From contig JBIOVX010000013.1 in NCBI GenBank assembly GCA_044868005.1, forward strand, positions 1 to 64,000: a DNA stretch of 64,000 nt, in the 5' to 3' direction. This DNA comes from DATARR01 sp044868005 (GTDB taxonomy: Bacteria > Acidobacteriota > Thermoanaerobaculia > Multivoradales > UBA5704). Under the pieces are notes generated by a model. That model ran no database searches and was not told the DNA's origin. It was given only the letters and a program-made list of their open reading frames with translations. A program made the position numbers and the translations under genes. This document shows, piece after piece, positions 49,733 through 60,230 of the stretch. Numbering within the stretch: position 1 is the first letter of the stretch; each line of letters opens with the position of its first letter.

Positions 49733-51796
49733 ATGGCCCGCCCACCGCGTCCCCTCTCGCACCGCCGCCGGTTCCTGATCGGCCTCGCGCTTGCCACCCT
49801 GCTCGGCGTGGGCCTCGGAGCCTCGCTGCTCGCCGGCTCTCTCGCGGCCGAGCGCCGAGAGCGGGGGGAGCGCAAGGCGGTGGTCACCCTCTCCGCTCTC
49901 TCCGCGATCGTCGATCGCGCGAGCGGCGGCGCCGCGGAGGAGGCAGCGCCGGCGGAGGAGGGAGGGTTTGGCCTCGGTGAGGAGCTGGCGGCGGTGGGGC
50001 AGAACCAGCCCGCCGCGCCGCAGGGCGACGAGGGAGCGAAGGTCCGCCGCGCCGTGGCCCGCTTTGCCAAAGAACACCCGGAGGTGACGGCGATCCGCGT
50101 CGTCAAGTTCGATGGCCGCCAGCTCGAGGCTTCGACGGCGCCGGAAGATCGGCGCGACAAGGCCGCGCCGCGGACCCTCGTCCTGGCAGAAAAGCCGATC
50201 TACGACCTTGGCCAGAAGCTGCGGGCCGCCGTGGAGGCGAATCGCGAAGGTGCCGAAGGCGCGGCGCGGGCGCCGGAGATCGCCGTCGAGCGCCGGCCGG
50301 CCGGACTCCTGCTCGCGGCGCCGGTGGAGCGCGGCGGCGAGGTCATCGGCATGGTGCAGATGGAGATGCGGGCGGAGCGCGAGCCCGCTGCCTTCGCCTG
50401 GCTGCCCTTCCTGGCCGTCTGGATCGCTCCGCTGATCGCAATGCTGCTGCTCTTCGGGATCCTGGGCGAGCGCCGCTGGCTGCTCGCCGCGGCCGGGGCC
50501 CTGGTGCTGGTGATCGATCTCTGGGCCTATGGGCGTTACGCCCTCGGCCAGTTGGAGGCCGAGCGCCGCCGGTCGTCGGAAGCGGTGGCCGCTCAGATCG
50601 GCGAGGAGTCGAAGACGGCCGGGGCCTTGTTGGCCGAGCTTGGCATCCCCGCCGGCAAACCTCTCGAGCCCACCCTCTGGGACGCCGATCAGTTCCGCGA
50701 GGCGCGTGGGCTCATCACCGCCACCGGCACGGTGGACGAAGGCCGCCTGGGAGAGCTGGTGGCGGCCGACGCCAGTCGTCTGACCCGCTCCGTCGGCGCG
50801 CTCGCCGCTCTCTCCCTGGCCCTTCTGGCGTTCGTGGGACTGGGATGGGCCGCCCGCACCGGCAGCGCCCTCGTCCAGCACCGGGTCGCCTATCTCTACG
50901 CCCTGCCGGCTCTGCTCGCCATGCTGGTCCTGGTCTTCTTCCCGTTTTTCTACGGCTTCGCCCTCTCCTTCACCAACGCCAACCTCTACAACACCGACAA
51001 ACCTGTCAGCGAAACCTGGGTCGGCCTGCAGAACTATTTCGACATCCTGACCGACTTCCGGATCATGAAGCAGACGCCGGAGGGACGAGTCTGGAACTAC
51101 CAGAACTTCTATTACACGTTGATGTTCACCCTCGTCTGGACGGTTTCGAACGTGGCGGGCGGCGTCCTGATGGGGCTGACCCTTGCCCTGATCCTCAACC
51201 TCCGTGGTTTCGCGCTGCGCCCTCTGTACCGCATCCTGCTGATCTTGCCGTGGGCGACTCCCAACTACATAACGGCGCTGATCTTTCGCGGCATGTTTCA
51301 CCGCCAGTTCGGCGTCGTCAATCAGATCGTCCAGCTCTTCGGCGGGCCGGCCATCCCGTGGTTCGACCGGCCGTTTACCTCGTTCCTCGCGGTGCTGACG
51401 ACCAATAGCTGGCTCTCCTTTCCATTCATGATGGTGATGGCCCTCGGCGCTCTGCAGTCGATTCCGTCCGACCTCTACGAGGCGGCGCGGGTGGACGGCG
51501 CCTCGCGTTGGCAGCAGTTCCGCTCGATCACGCTGCCTTCGCTGCGGCCGGCTCTGGTGCCGGCCATCATCCTGTCGGTGATCTGGACGTTCAACATGTT
51601 CAACATCATCTACCTGGTCTCGGGGGGCAATCCCGGAGGTGCCACCGAGATCCTGATCACCCAGTCGTACAAGATCGCGTTCGAGCAATACCGCTACGGC
51701 TACGCGGCCGCGTACTCCACCCTCATCTTCCTGATCCTTTTCGCCTACGGCACCTGGCAGAACCGGGTGACCAAAGCCACGGAGGCCGTCGCATGA
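49733..51796 (+). CDS. malF: MalF-type ABC permease with a long N-terminal extension
   Basis: A 687-residue protein, much longer than usual CUT1 permeases (about 300-520). Residues 385-687 are a standard permease: YLYALPALLAMLVLVFFPFF, then the EAA loop EAARVDGASRWQQFRSITLP that contacts MalK. Residues 1-375 are an extra part: one helix near the start, a periplasmic region of about 190 residues (HPEVTAIRVVKFDGRQLEAS) resembling sensor domains, two more helices (about 222-260), a second loop, and a helix at about 352-375. It could bind the solute-binding protein or sense something in the periplasm; this is inference. It overlaps malG by 4 bp (ATGA). Confidence 0.9.
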   Translation: MARPPRPLSHRRRFLIGLALATLLGVGLGASLLAGSLAAERRERGERKAVVTLSALSAIVDRASGGAAEEAAPAEEGGFGLGEELAAVGQNQPAAPQGDEGAKVRRAVARFAKEHPEVTAIRVVKFDGRQLEASTAPEDRRDKAAPRTLVLAEKPIYDLGQKLRAAVEANREGAEGAARAPEIAVERRPAGLLLAAPVERGGEVIGMVQMEMRAEREPAAFAWLPFLAVWIAPLIAMLLLFGILGERRWLLAAAGALVLVIDLWAYGRYALGQLEAERRRSSEAVAAQIGEESKTAGALLAELGIPAGKPLEPTLWDADQFREARGLITATGTVDEGRLGELVAADASRLTRSVGALAALSLALLAFVGLGWAARTGSALVQHRVAYLYALPALLAMLVLVFFPFFYGFALSFTNANLYNTDKPVSETWVGLQNYFDILTDFRIMKQTPEGRVWNYQNFYYTLMFTLVWTVSNVAGGVLMGLTLALILNLRGFALRPLYRILLILPWATPNYITALIFRGMFHRQFGVVNQIVQLFGGPAIPWFDRPFTSFLAVLTTNSWLSFPFMMVMALGALQSIPSDLYEAARVDGASRWQQFRSITLPSLRPALVPAIILSVIWTFNMFNIIYLVSGGNPGGATEILITQSYKIAFEQYRYGYAAAYSTLIFLILFAYGTWQNRVTKATEAVA

Positions 51797-52686
51797 AGGG
51801 CCGGAGGAGAGCGCGGTTGGACGACGAGCCTGCCCACTGGCCGCTCCATCTCTTCGTCATCTTCATGGTGCTGGTCACCCTGTACCCCATCCTCTGGGTG
51901 GTGACCATCGCCTTCTCCGGCGAGCAGAACCTGGCCATCGTCGACGTGCCGCCAAACGCCGGCGCCTGGGACCGCGTGCGCGCCGTCCTGCCGTGGCCCG
52001 ACCGGATATCGACGGAGAACTTCCGCTCGCTCTTCGCCGACCAGCCGTTTGCCCGCTGGCTGATGAACAGCATCATCGTGGCGGGCATGACCACCGTGCT
52101 GGGAGTGTCGCTGGCCTGCACCGCGGCCTACGCCTTCTCCCGCTTCCGCTTCCCCGGCCGGCGCGCGGCCCTCATGTCCTTCCTGGTTGCTCAGATGTTC
52201 CCCGGTACCCTGATGCTGATCCCGCTGTACATCATCCTCGTCCAGTTTCTGGGCCTGGGGTCGACCTACACGGGCTTGGTGCTCCTCTATACGGTCACCG
52301 CCATGCCGCTGTGCGTCTGGATGTTGAAAGGTTATTTCGACACCATCCCGAAGGAGCTCGAGGAGTCGGCACTCATCGACGGCGCCTCCCAGGCCATGAT
52401 CTTCTTCCGCATCATCCTGCCGCTCGCCCGGCCCGCGGTGGCGACGACGGCGCTGTTTTCCTTCATGACCGGGTGGACCGAGTTCATCCAGGCCGCCACC
52501 TTCATGAACCGCGAGGACATGTACCCGGGACCGGTGGGCCTGCGCTTCTTCGTCGCCGGGTTCTCGCAGCAATGGGGGTATTTTGCCGCCGGCGCTCTCA
52601 TCACGGCGTTGCCGGTCATGGTGTTGTTTCTGTTCTTGCAAAAATATATCGTTTCCGGTCTCACGGCCGGCGCAGTCAAGGGCTGA
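51793..52686 (+). CDS. malG: MalG-type ABC permease
   Basis: A 297-residue inner-membrane permease with six predicted helices. The N-terminal LHLFVIFMVLVTLYPILWVV and the EAA loop EESALIDGASQAMIFFRIIL followed by PLARPA are characteristic of the MalG/CUT1 subfamily. The WTEFIQAATF element near residue 230 is also typical. It pairs with the MalF-type protein for oligosaccharide import. The start at 51793 overlaps the malF stop; the longer open frame upstream is a shadow of malF. The substrate is inferred as maltodextrin. Confidence 0.93.
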   Translation: MKGRRRARLDDEPAHWPLHLFVIFMVLVTLYPILWVVTIAFSGEQNLAIVDVPPNAGAWDRVRAVLPWPDRISTENFRSLFADQPFARWLMNSIIVAGMTTVLGVSLACTAAYAFSRFRFPGRRAALMSFLVAQMFPGTLMLIPLYIILVQFLGLGSTYTGLVLLYTVTAMPLCVWMLKGYFDTIPKELEESALIDGASQAMIFFRIILPLARPAVATTALFSFMTGWTEFIQAATFMNREDMYPGPVGLRFFVAGFSQQWGYFAAGALITALPVMVLFLFLQKYIVSGLTAGAVKG

Positions 52687-52693
52687 GCCCTAT

Positions 52694-52701
52694 AAAGGAG
52701 G
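52694..52701 (+). promoter_or_regulatory. Strong ribosome binding site
   Basis: AAAGGAGG, a full match to the anti-Shine-Dalgarno core, 5 bp before the ATG at 52707. It decides the start of the glucodextranase-C-like gene and predicts high translation. Confidence 0.85.
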
Positions 52702-52706
52702 TTTTC

Positions 52707-53525
52707 ATGTCCAAGCGTATCTGGAAAACGAGAGTCACGATGGCCGCGGCCGGCCTGCTGCTGGCGGGCGCGGCGCTCGCCCAGAGCGGCGTCTCCTTCA
52801 AGGATCCCGCCAACGACGACAACGGACCCGGCACCTATACCTATCCCACGGACCAGGTGTACAAGCGCGGCTCGTTCGACATGACGGGGTTCGACGTCAA
52901 GGTCAACGGCGGCAAGGTGGACTTCGCCGTCACCTTCAACACGCCGCTCGACGATCCCTGGCGGATGAATACAGGGTTCTCCGTGGAGATGGTCTTCATC
53001 TTCATCGACAACAAGGAGGGCGGCTTCAAGGAAGGCCCGCCGGGCACCAACGTCACCTTCGCCGACGGCAACGAGTGGGACAAGCTGGTCGTCCTCTCGC
53101 CGCAGCCGCCGGGCCGCGTCAAGACGGAGTCGGAGAAGATGCCGGCCGCGCAACAGGGATCGGTCGTCATCCCCAACCGCGTCAAGGGCGCCGGGCGGAC
53201 GATCTCGGCCTCGGTGGACCTCGAGCAGCTCGGCGGCGGGGATCCGTCGCAGTGGGGATACCAGGTGCTCATTCAATCGAATGAGGGCTTCCCCGAAGGC
53301 AAGGACATGCTGACCCGCAAGGTCAACGAGTACGAGGGCCAGCACCGCTTCGGCGGCGGCACGGATACCGATTGCGACCCGCACGCCATGGACATCTTGG
53401 CTGGCAACGGCACGGGCGCCGCGGAAGAGGCGCAGGCGCAGCACGAGATGCTCAAGTACGAGTGCAACCCGGACGGCACGCCCAAGCAACTCGCCGTCCT
53501 CAAGATGGTCAAGAAGGCGGGCTGA
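52707..53525 (+). CDS. Exported glucodextranase C-terminal-domain protein, copy 1
   Basis: A 272-residue protein with a Sec signal peptide (MAAAGLLLAGAALAQSG). The rest is one domain like the C-terminal beta-sandwich of glucodextranases (Glucodextran_C, DOMON-like): FKDPANDDNGPGTYTYPTD, GSFDMTGFDVKVNG, NTGFSVEMVFIFIDNKEG. In full enzymes this domain binds polysaccharide; here it stands alone, without a catalytic part. It follows malG by 20 bp with a perfect ribosome site, so it may be an abundant periplasmic or surface glycan binder. Two cysteines occur near the C-terminus. Start fixed at 52707 by the ribosome site and signal peptide. Confidence 0.85.
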   Translation: MSKRIWKTRVTMAAAGLLLAGAALAQSGVSFKDPANDDNGPGTYTYPTDQVYKRGSFDMTGFDVKVNGGKVDFAVTFNTPLDDPWRMNTGFSVEMVFIFIDNKEGGFKEGPPGTNVTFADGNEWDKLVVLSPQPPGRVKTESEKMPAAQQGSVVIPNRVKGAGRTISASVDLEQLGGGDPSQWGYQVLIQSNEGFPEGKDMLTRKVNEYEGQHRFGGGTDTDCDPHAMDILAGNGTGAAEEAQAQHEMLKYECNPDGTPKQLAVLKMVKKAG

Positions 53526-53556
53526 GCCCTGCCGCTGACCGAGGAGAGGAGCTGAT

Positions 53557-55752
53557 ATGAGATTTATCAGAGGGTTCGCGATCGCGCTGCTGACGACGGC
53601 GGTGCTGGCGCCTCTGCCGGCGCTGGCCGTGGACGGCCAGATGATGATCATCACCGGCGTGGACTACACGAAGTGGCTGTGGGGCACCGAGCACGTCGAC
53701 GGCAGCGTCTACAACTTCACCACCGTTCCGGGCGAGGGCTACGGCGACAACGGGCAGGGGACCGAGATCGAACTGAACATCGCCTCCCGGCCGTCCAAGT
53801 ACCTCGAAGTGACCGGCCGCATCCACTCGCGGTTCAACCAGAACCAGTGGACGAACTTCGGCGGCTTCGGCGGCCGCAACCCGGCGCTGGAGGACCCGCC
53901 GCGCGGCGACTGCATCGGCGGCGACTGCGGCGAGTTCGATCCACGCTCGAACGAGTACATCAAGCTGCGCGGACTGACGGCCCGCTTCACCCCCGGCTAC
54001 AAGTGGGTGGACGCCGTCACCATCGGCTCGACGGACCTCGGTATGTTCGACTCCTTCACCATCGGCAAGATCCGCTACATCGACCGCGACAACGCCAAGG
54101 CCGTGCTGTTCCAGGGGCCGCTCCTCGACCGCCGCGTGAGCTACGACCTGATCCGCATCTCGCTGCCGCGGCTGTGGGCAGGCCCCAACTTCAACACCGG
54201 CGACTACACCGGCCAGGACGGCGCCTACGGCCTGCAATTCAAGTTCTCGCCCACCTCGCTGTTCGACGGCGCGGTCGTCTACGAGCGCAGCCGCGACCTC
54301 GAGATCGACGGCTTCGACCGCGACTTCGACGACGGCCGCGACGTAGGCACCCGCTTTCAGAACGACGTGTGGGGGGCCAGGTTCGGCATCCACCCGAGCT
54401 CGACTTTCGACTTCCGTGGCGTGGCGTACTTCTCCGAGGCGGAGTCCGACGCCCGTTTCGGCGTGCCCACCGGCTTCGGCCTCGCCGGCTTCTCGCCGGT
54501 GCCCGCCGGCGATCTCAGCGACGAGACCTTCAAGGCCGATCTGGACATCAACCTGGCCAGCGGGCTGACCTTCAACCTGGAGTACTTCGACATCGGCGCC
54601 CAGTACGTCTCCATCCTGGCGGCCCGCCGCGAGGCCGACGTGCTGCTCACCGAGGGCCACGACGGCACCTGGGCCTTCCCCGGCCCGAACAACGCCTCCT
54701 TCGGCGTCTTCGCCGGCAACCCCACCCGCATCGGCTTCGGCGGCTGGCAGGGCACGGCGCAGCAGGTGGCGACGATCAACGTCGACAACGAGTTCACCGA
54801 CTTCGAGGAGCCGATGGCGGAGACGTCCATCGGCTGGAAGGGCATCACCATCGTCCCCAAATGGACGATCGGCAACTGGGACCTGTCGGGTGAGTACAGC
54901 AAGATCGACTACAACACCAACTGGCAGGCCTGGGGTGACGTCACGCGCGCCATCGACAACTCGATCTATCCGAACCACGAGTCCGACGCCGGCATCGGCT
55001 CCTTCCGCAACGCCTACGCGCCGTTCCAGGACAAGGACACGGACATCCTCGTACTGCGCGCCAAGACCCTGGTCAACGTGGGCAGCGGCGTCGAGGTGTG
55101 GGGCAAGCTCAAGCTCATCGACGAGCAAGACAAGCGCATGACCGAGGCCCGCTTCCTGCCCTTCAAGCCCGGCGACTGCCCGGGCGGCGGTGTCGCCTGC
55201 GCCAACAACACCAACAACTACTTCGGCAGCTTCTCCACGGCCGCCGTCTACTTCAACCCGCCCGTCATCACCGTGGGAAGCAGCACCGGCTACCAGTGGA
55301 AGCCGTTCGACAGCCTGTCCGACGACGACCGTGACATGGACTACAAGATGTACCAGCTCGGCGCCGCCTATCAGTTCACGAGCAACCTGTACAGCTCGCT
55401 GACCTTCGAGTACTACGACGTCGACCTCAAGGACGGCAACACGGCGTTCCAGGCCTACCAGCTCCACAGCATGGCCTCGGGCCAGCACGAGAAGAACAAG
55501 CTAATGCTCTACGCCCGCTACACCCTGGGTGGCGCCGAGTTCGGCTTTAACTACGAGTACAACTGGGGCTCGTTCGATCCCGATTTCGGCGGCGGCTTCG
55601 TGCCGCAGCTCGCCGACGCGGGAATCGCCCACGACTTCGGCGTGCCGGTCGGCTCGCCGGGCTTCCGCGGCCGCTTCGGCGGCTGGAACAGCCTGCTCAA
55701 GCGCGACTTCGAACAGAATCGCCTGAAGGCGTTCATGAAGCTGCGGTTCTAG
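53557..55752 (+). CDS. Outer-membrane channel or porin-like protein of the maltodextrin locus
   Basis: A 731-residue protein with a signal peptide (FAIALLTTAVLAPLPALA). Afterwards repeated amphipathic strands appear (YLEVTGRIHSRFNQ, YGLQFKFSPTSLFDGAVVY, LTFNLEYFDIGAQYV, YQLGAAYQFTSNLYSSLTFE, AEFGFNYEYNWG) with a terminal MKLRF ending in Phe, the usual outer-membrane barrel signature. I do not recognise a named family. Its place directly after the transporter and glycan-binding genes suggests passage of oligosaccharides across the outer membrane, like LamB, though it is not LamB-like in sequence. The ribosome site is GAGGAGAGGAG. Confidence 0.8.
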   Translation: MRFIRGFAIALLTTAVLAPLPALAVDGQMMIITGVDYTKWLWGTEHVDGSVYNFTTVPGEGYGDNGQGTEIELNIASRPSKYLEVTGRIHSRFNQNQWTNFGGFGGRNPALEDPPRGDCIGGDCGEFDPRSNEYIKLRGLTARFTPGYKWVDAVTIGSTDLGMFDSFTIGKIRYIDRDNAKAVLFQGPLLDRRVSYDLIRISLPRLWAGPNFNTGDYTGQDGAYGLQFKFSPTSLFDGAVVYERSRDLEIDGFDRDFDDGRDVGTRFQNDVWGARFGIHPSSTFDFRGVAYFSEAESDARFGVPTGFGLAGFSPVPAGDLSDETFKADLDINLASGLTFNLEYFDIGAQYVSILAARREADVLLTEGHDGTWAFPGPNNASFGVFAGNPTRIGFGGWQGTAQQVATINVDNEFTDFEEPMAETSIGWKGITIVPKWTIGNWDLSGEYSKIDYNTNWQAWGDVTRAIDNSIYPNHESDAGIGSFRNAYAPFQDKDTDILVLRAKTLVNVGSGVEVWGKLKLIDEQDKRMTEARFLPFKPGDCPGGGVACANNTNNYFGSFSTAAVYFNPPVITVGSSTGYQWKPFDSLSDDDRDMDYKMYQLGAAYQFTSNLYSSLTFEYYDVDLKDGNTAFQAYQLHSMASGQHEKNKLMLYARYTLGGAEFGFNYEYNWGSFDPDFGGGFVPQLADAGIAHDFGVPVGSPGFRGRFGGWNSLLKRDFEQNRLKAFMKLRF

Positions 55753-55766
55753 GCAAGAGCGTCGTG

Positions 55767-55798
55767 CCCTGTAGGGGCGGCCCCGCGTGGCCGCCCTG
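55767..55798. repeat. Palindromic dispersed repeat, copy 2
   Basis: CCCTGTAGGGGCGGCC, then TGGCCGCCCTGT, almost the same as 42607-42637 apart from the loop (CCGCG in place of CTATG). Lies between the porin-like gene and the next small gene. Confidence 0.8.
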
Positions 55799-55833
55799 TT
55801 TCATTTTCGATCAAGTTTTCTGGAGACGTCGTC

Positions 55834-56802
55834 ATGCGATTCAACCGTTCCCCCATCCTCGCCGTTTTCGGCGTTGTCATCCTTGCCATCCTTTCCTCCA
55901 CCGCCTCCTTCGCCGCCAAGGAGATCTTCACCCTCACCGATCCCCGCGGCGACGACCACGGCGACGGCAATCTGATCTATCCCTTCGACGACGACCTCGA
56001 TCCGGGCGACCTCGACCTGCTTTCGCTCACCGCCCGCGACGAGGGCAACGGCACCTGGTTCGAAGCCACGTTCGCCAAGCGCGTCAGGGTCCCCGGCCGG
56101 GTGGCCGTCGACAACCTCGGCACGCAGCTCGACGTGGTGGCCCGCTACGGCTTCTATAACCTGAACCTGGACATCTACATCGACACCGACCGCGTGCCGG
56201 GCTCTGGCGGCGTCACCATGCTGCCGGGCCGTCACGCCGAGATCGATGCCGCCACGGCGTGGGAAAAGGCGGTCATCCTCACGCCGCGGCCCAACGAAGC
56301 CAAGACCGAGCTGCAGCGGATGCTGCTCAAGATCCTGAGCGAGGACAGCAAGCGGCAGGAGAGCGACCTCAAGTCCGAGGAGATCGAGGCGCTCAAGAAG
56401 CAGATCCCGCTGGACATCGAGGCTCGCATCATCTTCCCCACCCAGATCCGGGTGCGCGGCCAGAAGATCAGCTTCTTCGTGCCGGCCCTCTTCCTGGGAG
56501 GTCCCGCCAAGGCCACGTGGGCCTACACGGTGGCCACTTCGGGCGCCGACCTGCTCGTTTCCTTCGGCGTGAATTACACATCGGGTGGGCAGGAGGACCT
56601 GAAGTCGCTGATGATCCTCCCGATCTCCCCCAGCGGCTGGCAGGACCGCTTCGGCGGCGGCCGCGAGAACGCCCCGATCCAGCCGCCGCTGGTGGACATC
56701 ATCGTGCCGAAAGGCAAGAAGCAGGAGACGATCCTCTCCGACTTCGACGCCCGCGCGAAGCGGCCGGTGGTGATTCCCGGGGTGGTGCCGGCGGAGCAGT
56801 AA
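55834..56802 (+). CDS. Exported glucodextranase C-terminal-domain protein, copy 2
   Basis: A 322-residue protein with a signal peptide (AVFGVVILAILSSTASFAAK). The mature start FTLTDPRGDDHGDGNLIYPF is the same DP-x-GDD-x-G pattern as the protein from 52707, followed by beta-rich sequence (WFEATFAKRVRVPG, LDIYIDTDRVPGSGG) and a helical insertion of about 50 residues (LQRMLLKILSEDSKRQESDL) near the middle. It resembles stand-alone glucodextran_C-like proteins. A role in holding or presenting glucans in the periplasm or at the surface is inferred from locus and domain. It ends 2 bp from the convergent amylase. Confidence 0.78.
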   Translation: MRFNRSPILAVFGVVILAILSSTASFAAKEIFTLTDPRGDDHGDGNLIYPFDDDLDPGDLDLLSLTARDEGNGTWFEATFAKRVRVPGRVAVDNLGTQLDVVARYGFYNLNLDIYIDTDRVPGSGGVTMLPGRHAEIDAATAWEKAVILTPRPNEAKTELQRMLLKILSEDSKRQESDLKSEEIEALKKQIPLDIEARIIFPTQIRVRGQKISFFVPALFLGGPAKATWAYTVATSGADLLVSFGVNYTSGGQEDLKSLMILPISPSGWQDRFGGGRENAPIQPPLVDIIVPKGKKQETILSDFDARAKRPVVIPGVVPAEQ

Positions 56803-56804
56803 GG

Positions 56805-58469
<1,665 letters not shown>

Positions 58470-58486
58470 AGAGGTATTCTAAAGCC

Positions 58487-59185
58487 ATGGAACCTACCAA
58501 GGTGGCGGCCGTCACCGGAGCCTCGCGCGGCTTGGGAGCGGAATTCGCGCGGGTGCTCGCCGAGGAAGGCTACGCCGTCGCGCTGGGCGGGCGGGACGTA
58601 GAGGCGATCGAGCGGTTGGCGTCGGGACTGCCGGCGTCTTTCGCGCATGCCCTCGACGTGGGAAGCTCCGAGAGCGTCGCCGCCTTCCGCGACGCGGTCC
58701 TCGCCCGCTTCGGGCGTGCCGACGTGCTGGTCAACAACGCGGGGATCGGCATCTTCAAGCGGCTGGAGGAGTTCTCGCCCGAGGAGGTCGAGAGGATCTT
58801 CCGCGTCAACGTCCAGGGCGCGTGGGCGGTCACCACGGCGTTCCTGCCCCAGCTCAAGGCGGCGCGGGGGTGGGTGGTGATGATCTCCTCGGACGTCTCC
58901 ACCCGCACCTTTCCCACCGGCGGTCCCTACGCCGCGTCGAAGTTCGCCTTGCGGGCCCTCGCGCGTACGCTGCAGCAGGAGAATCCGGAGCTGCGGGTGC
59001 TCGAGCTGCGGCCCGGCGCCGTGGACACGTACTTCGCCGGCTCCACTCCCGGCGCGCCGGGCAAGGAGTGGTTCCTCCAGCCCGGCGCGGTCGCCGAGGT
59101 GCTGCGCTTCGCCCTGCGGCTGCTGCCGGAGGCCCGGCTCGAGGAGCTCGTCCTGCGCAGCAGCGCGCAAACGCCGGAGTACTAG
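58487..59185 (+). CDS. Short-chain dehydrogenase/reductase, copy 3
   Basis: A 232-residue classic SDR with cofactor motif TGASRGLG, structural NNAGIGIF, catalytic Ser in VMISSDVS and YxxxK in GPYAASKFALRAL. The length is that of short soluble SDRs. It is not closely similar to the pair at 31,459-33,477. The ATG at 58487 lies 6 bp after TATTCT (58475-58480), which would make the mRNA leaderless if that is the -10. The gene converges with the DUF72 gene (4-bp overlap of the stops). Substrate unknown. Confidence 0.9.
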   Translation: MEPTKVAAVTGASRGLGAEFARVLAEEGYAVALGGRDVEAIERLASGLPASFAHALDVGSSESVAAFRDAVLARFGRADVLVNNAGIGIFKRLEEFSPEEVERIFRVNVQGAWAVTTAFLPQLKAARGWVVMISSDVSTRTFPTGGPYAASKFALRALARTLQQENPELRVLELRPGAVDTYFAGSTPGAPGKEWFLQPGAVAEVLRFALRLLPEARLEELVLRSSAQTPEY

Positions 59186-60174
59186 GCCACGATCTCCTTC
59201 GCCAGCTCGATCGCGGAGATCGGCGCGCTGCCTTCGGCGTTGTTGTTGATCGTGCAGAGGAAGGGCCGGCCCGCGGCGAGGGCCTCGCGGGCGAGATCGG
59301 CCACCGCCCCGCGGTTGGCGGGATCCGGAGCCGCCATACGGTTGAAGGGTGCGTAACGCCGCCCCGCCTCCTCGTAGGTCATGCCGGGACCGAGAAGCCA
59401 GCGGATGACGGTCATCGGTCCGCGCTCGGACCCCGCCAGCCGCGCCTGGGCGCGGACGTCCGGCATGCGCGGATGGACGTTGTGGCAATGGCAGGCGCCC
59501 ACGGCGGCCAGCGCGTCGCCGTAGTCGGCGGTCACCAGCTCGCGGTTGCGCAGCTCGACGGCGTAGACCGGACCTCGCGGCAAGTCGGCCAGGAAGGCAT
59601 GGAGCCGCTTGGCGAAGCGCGCCGGCGTGCCCAGGTCCTGCGGCGCGAACTGGAAGAGGATGGCTCCGGCGTCAGCCCCCAGGCCTTCCACGAACGGCGC
59701 CACCACCTGGTCCGCCGCGTAGACGGGGTCGAGGAAGAGCGGGTTCTCCTGGCCGCGGCTGGCACCGTAGCGCGCATGGTCCGGAAAGCGCGCCAGCGTG
59801 CAGGCCTCGTGAGCTTTGACCAGAAACTGGAACTCGGCGGGAACCACCTCCCGATACGCGGCGAGCTCCACCGCCTCGACCGGAGCGTAGTGCGTGCGAT
59901 CGATCCCCACGGCGCGCAGGAGGGGATGCCGGGCATAGGCCGCGAGTCCCTCATGGGCCAGGCGCGACGGCGAGTAGGACCGATCCCAGACGAGCCCGGC
60001 CCAGCCCGGGAACGACCACGTCGAGCCGCCGAGATGGACGCCCGGCGGCAGCTCCCGGCCGAGCGCCTCGACCTCCTCCGGCTGCCGCGCCGCGCCCACG
60101 CCCGCCGGCTCGGGCTCGCTCTGCGGACCGAGGTCGAAGAGGGCGAGCTGATCCTGCTGCCTGCGTCGCGCCAT
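59182..60174 (-). CDS. DUF72 family protein
   Basis: A 330-residue protein with the TIM-barrel DUF72 fold. Landmarks are VHLGGSTWSFPGWAGLVW, EFQFLVKAHEACTL, GAILFQFAPQDLG, VYAVELRNRELVT and FLCTINNNAEGSAP near the end, where standard members have N-N-H/D-x-x-G-x-A. DUF72 proteins are widespread; the biochemical role is not settled, with links to nucleic acid or iron metabolism only suggested. The conserved GGSTW strand start and the ELRN segment make assignment firm. No operon partner: 56 bp separate it from the upstream epimerase, which reads the same way and could share its transcript. Confidence 0.88.
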   Translation of the reverse strand: MARRRQQDQLALFDLGPQSEPEPAGVGAARQPEEVEALGRELPPGVHLGGSTWSFPGWAGLVWDRSYSPSRLAHEGLAAYARHPLLRAVGIDRTHYAPVEAVELAAYREVVPAEFQFLVKAHEACTLARFPDHARYGASRGQENPLFLDPVYAADQVVAPFVEGLGADAGAILFQFAPQDLGTPARFAKRLHAFLADLPRGPVYAVELRNRELVTADYGDALAAVGACHCHNVHPRMPDVRAQARLAGSERGPMTVIRWLLGPGMTYEEAGRRYAPFNRMAAPDPANRGAVADLAREALAAGRPFLCTINNNAEGSAPISAIELAKEIVA

Positions 60175-60230
60175 GCCGGCAGTTTATTGCGGAAAGACGG
60201 AACCCGCGAAGGTGAGGGCTCCCGCGTGGT

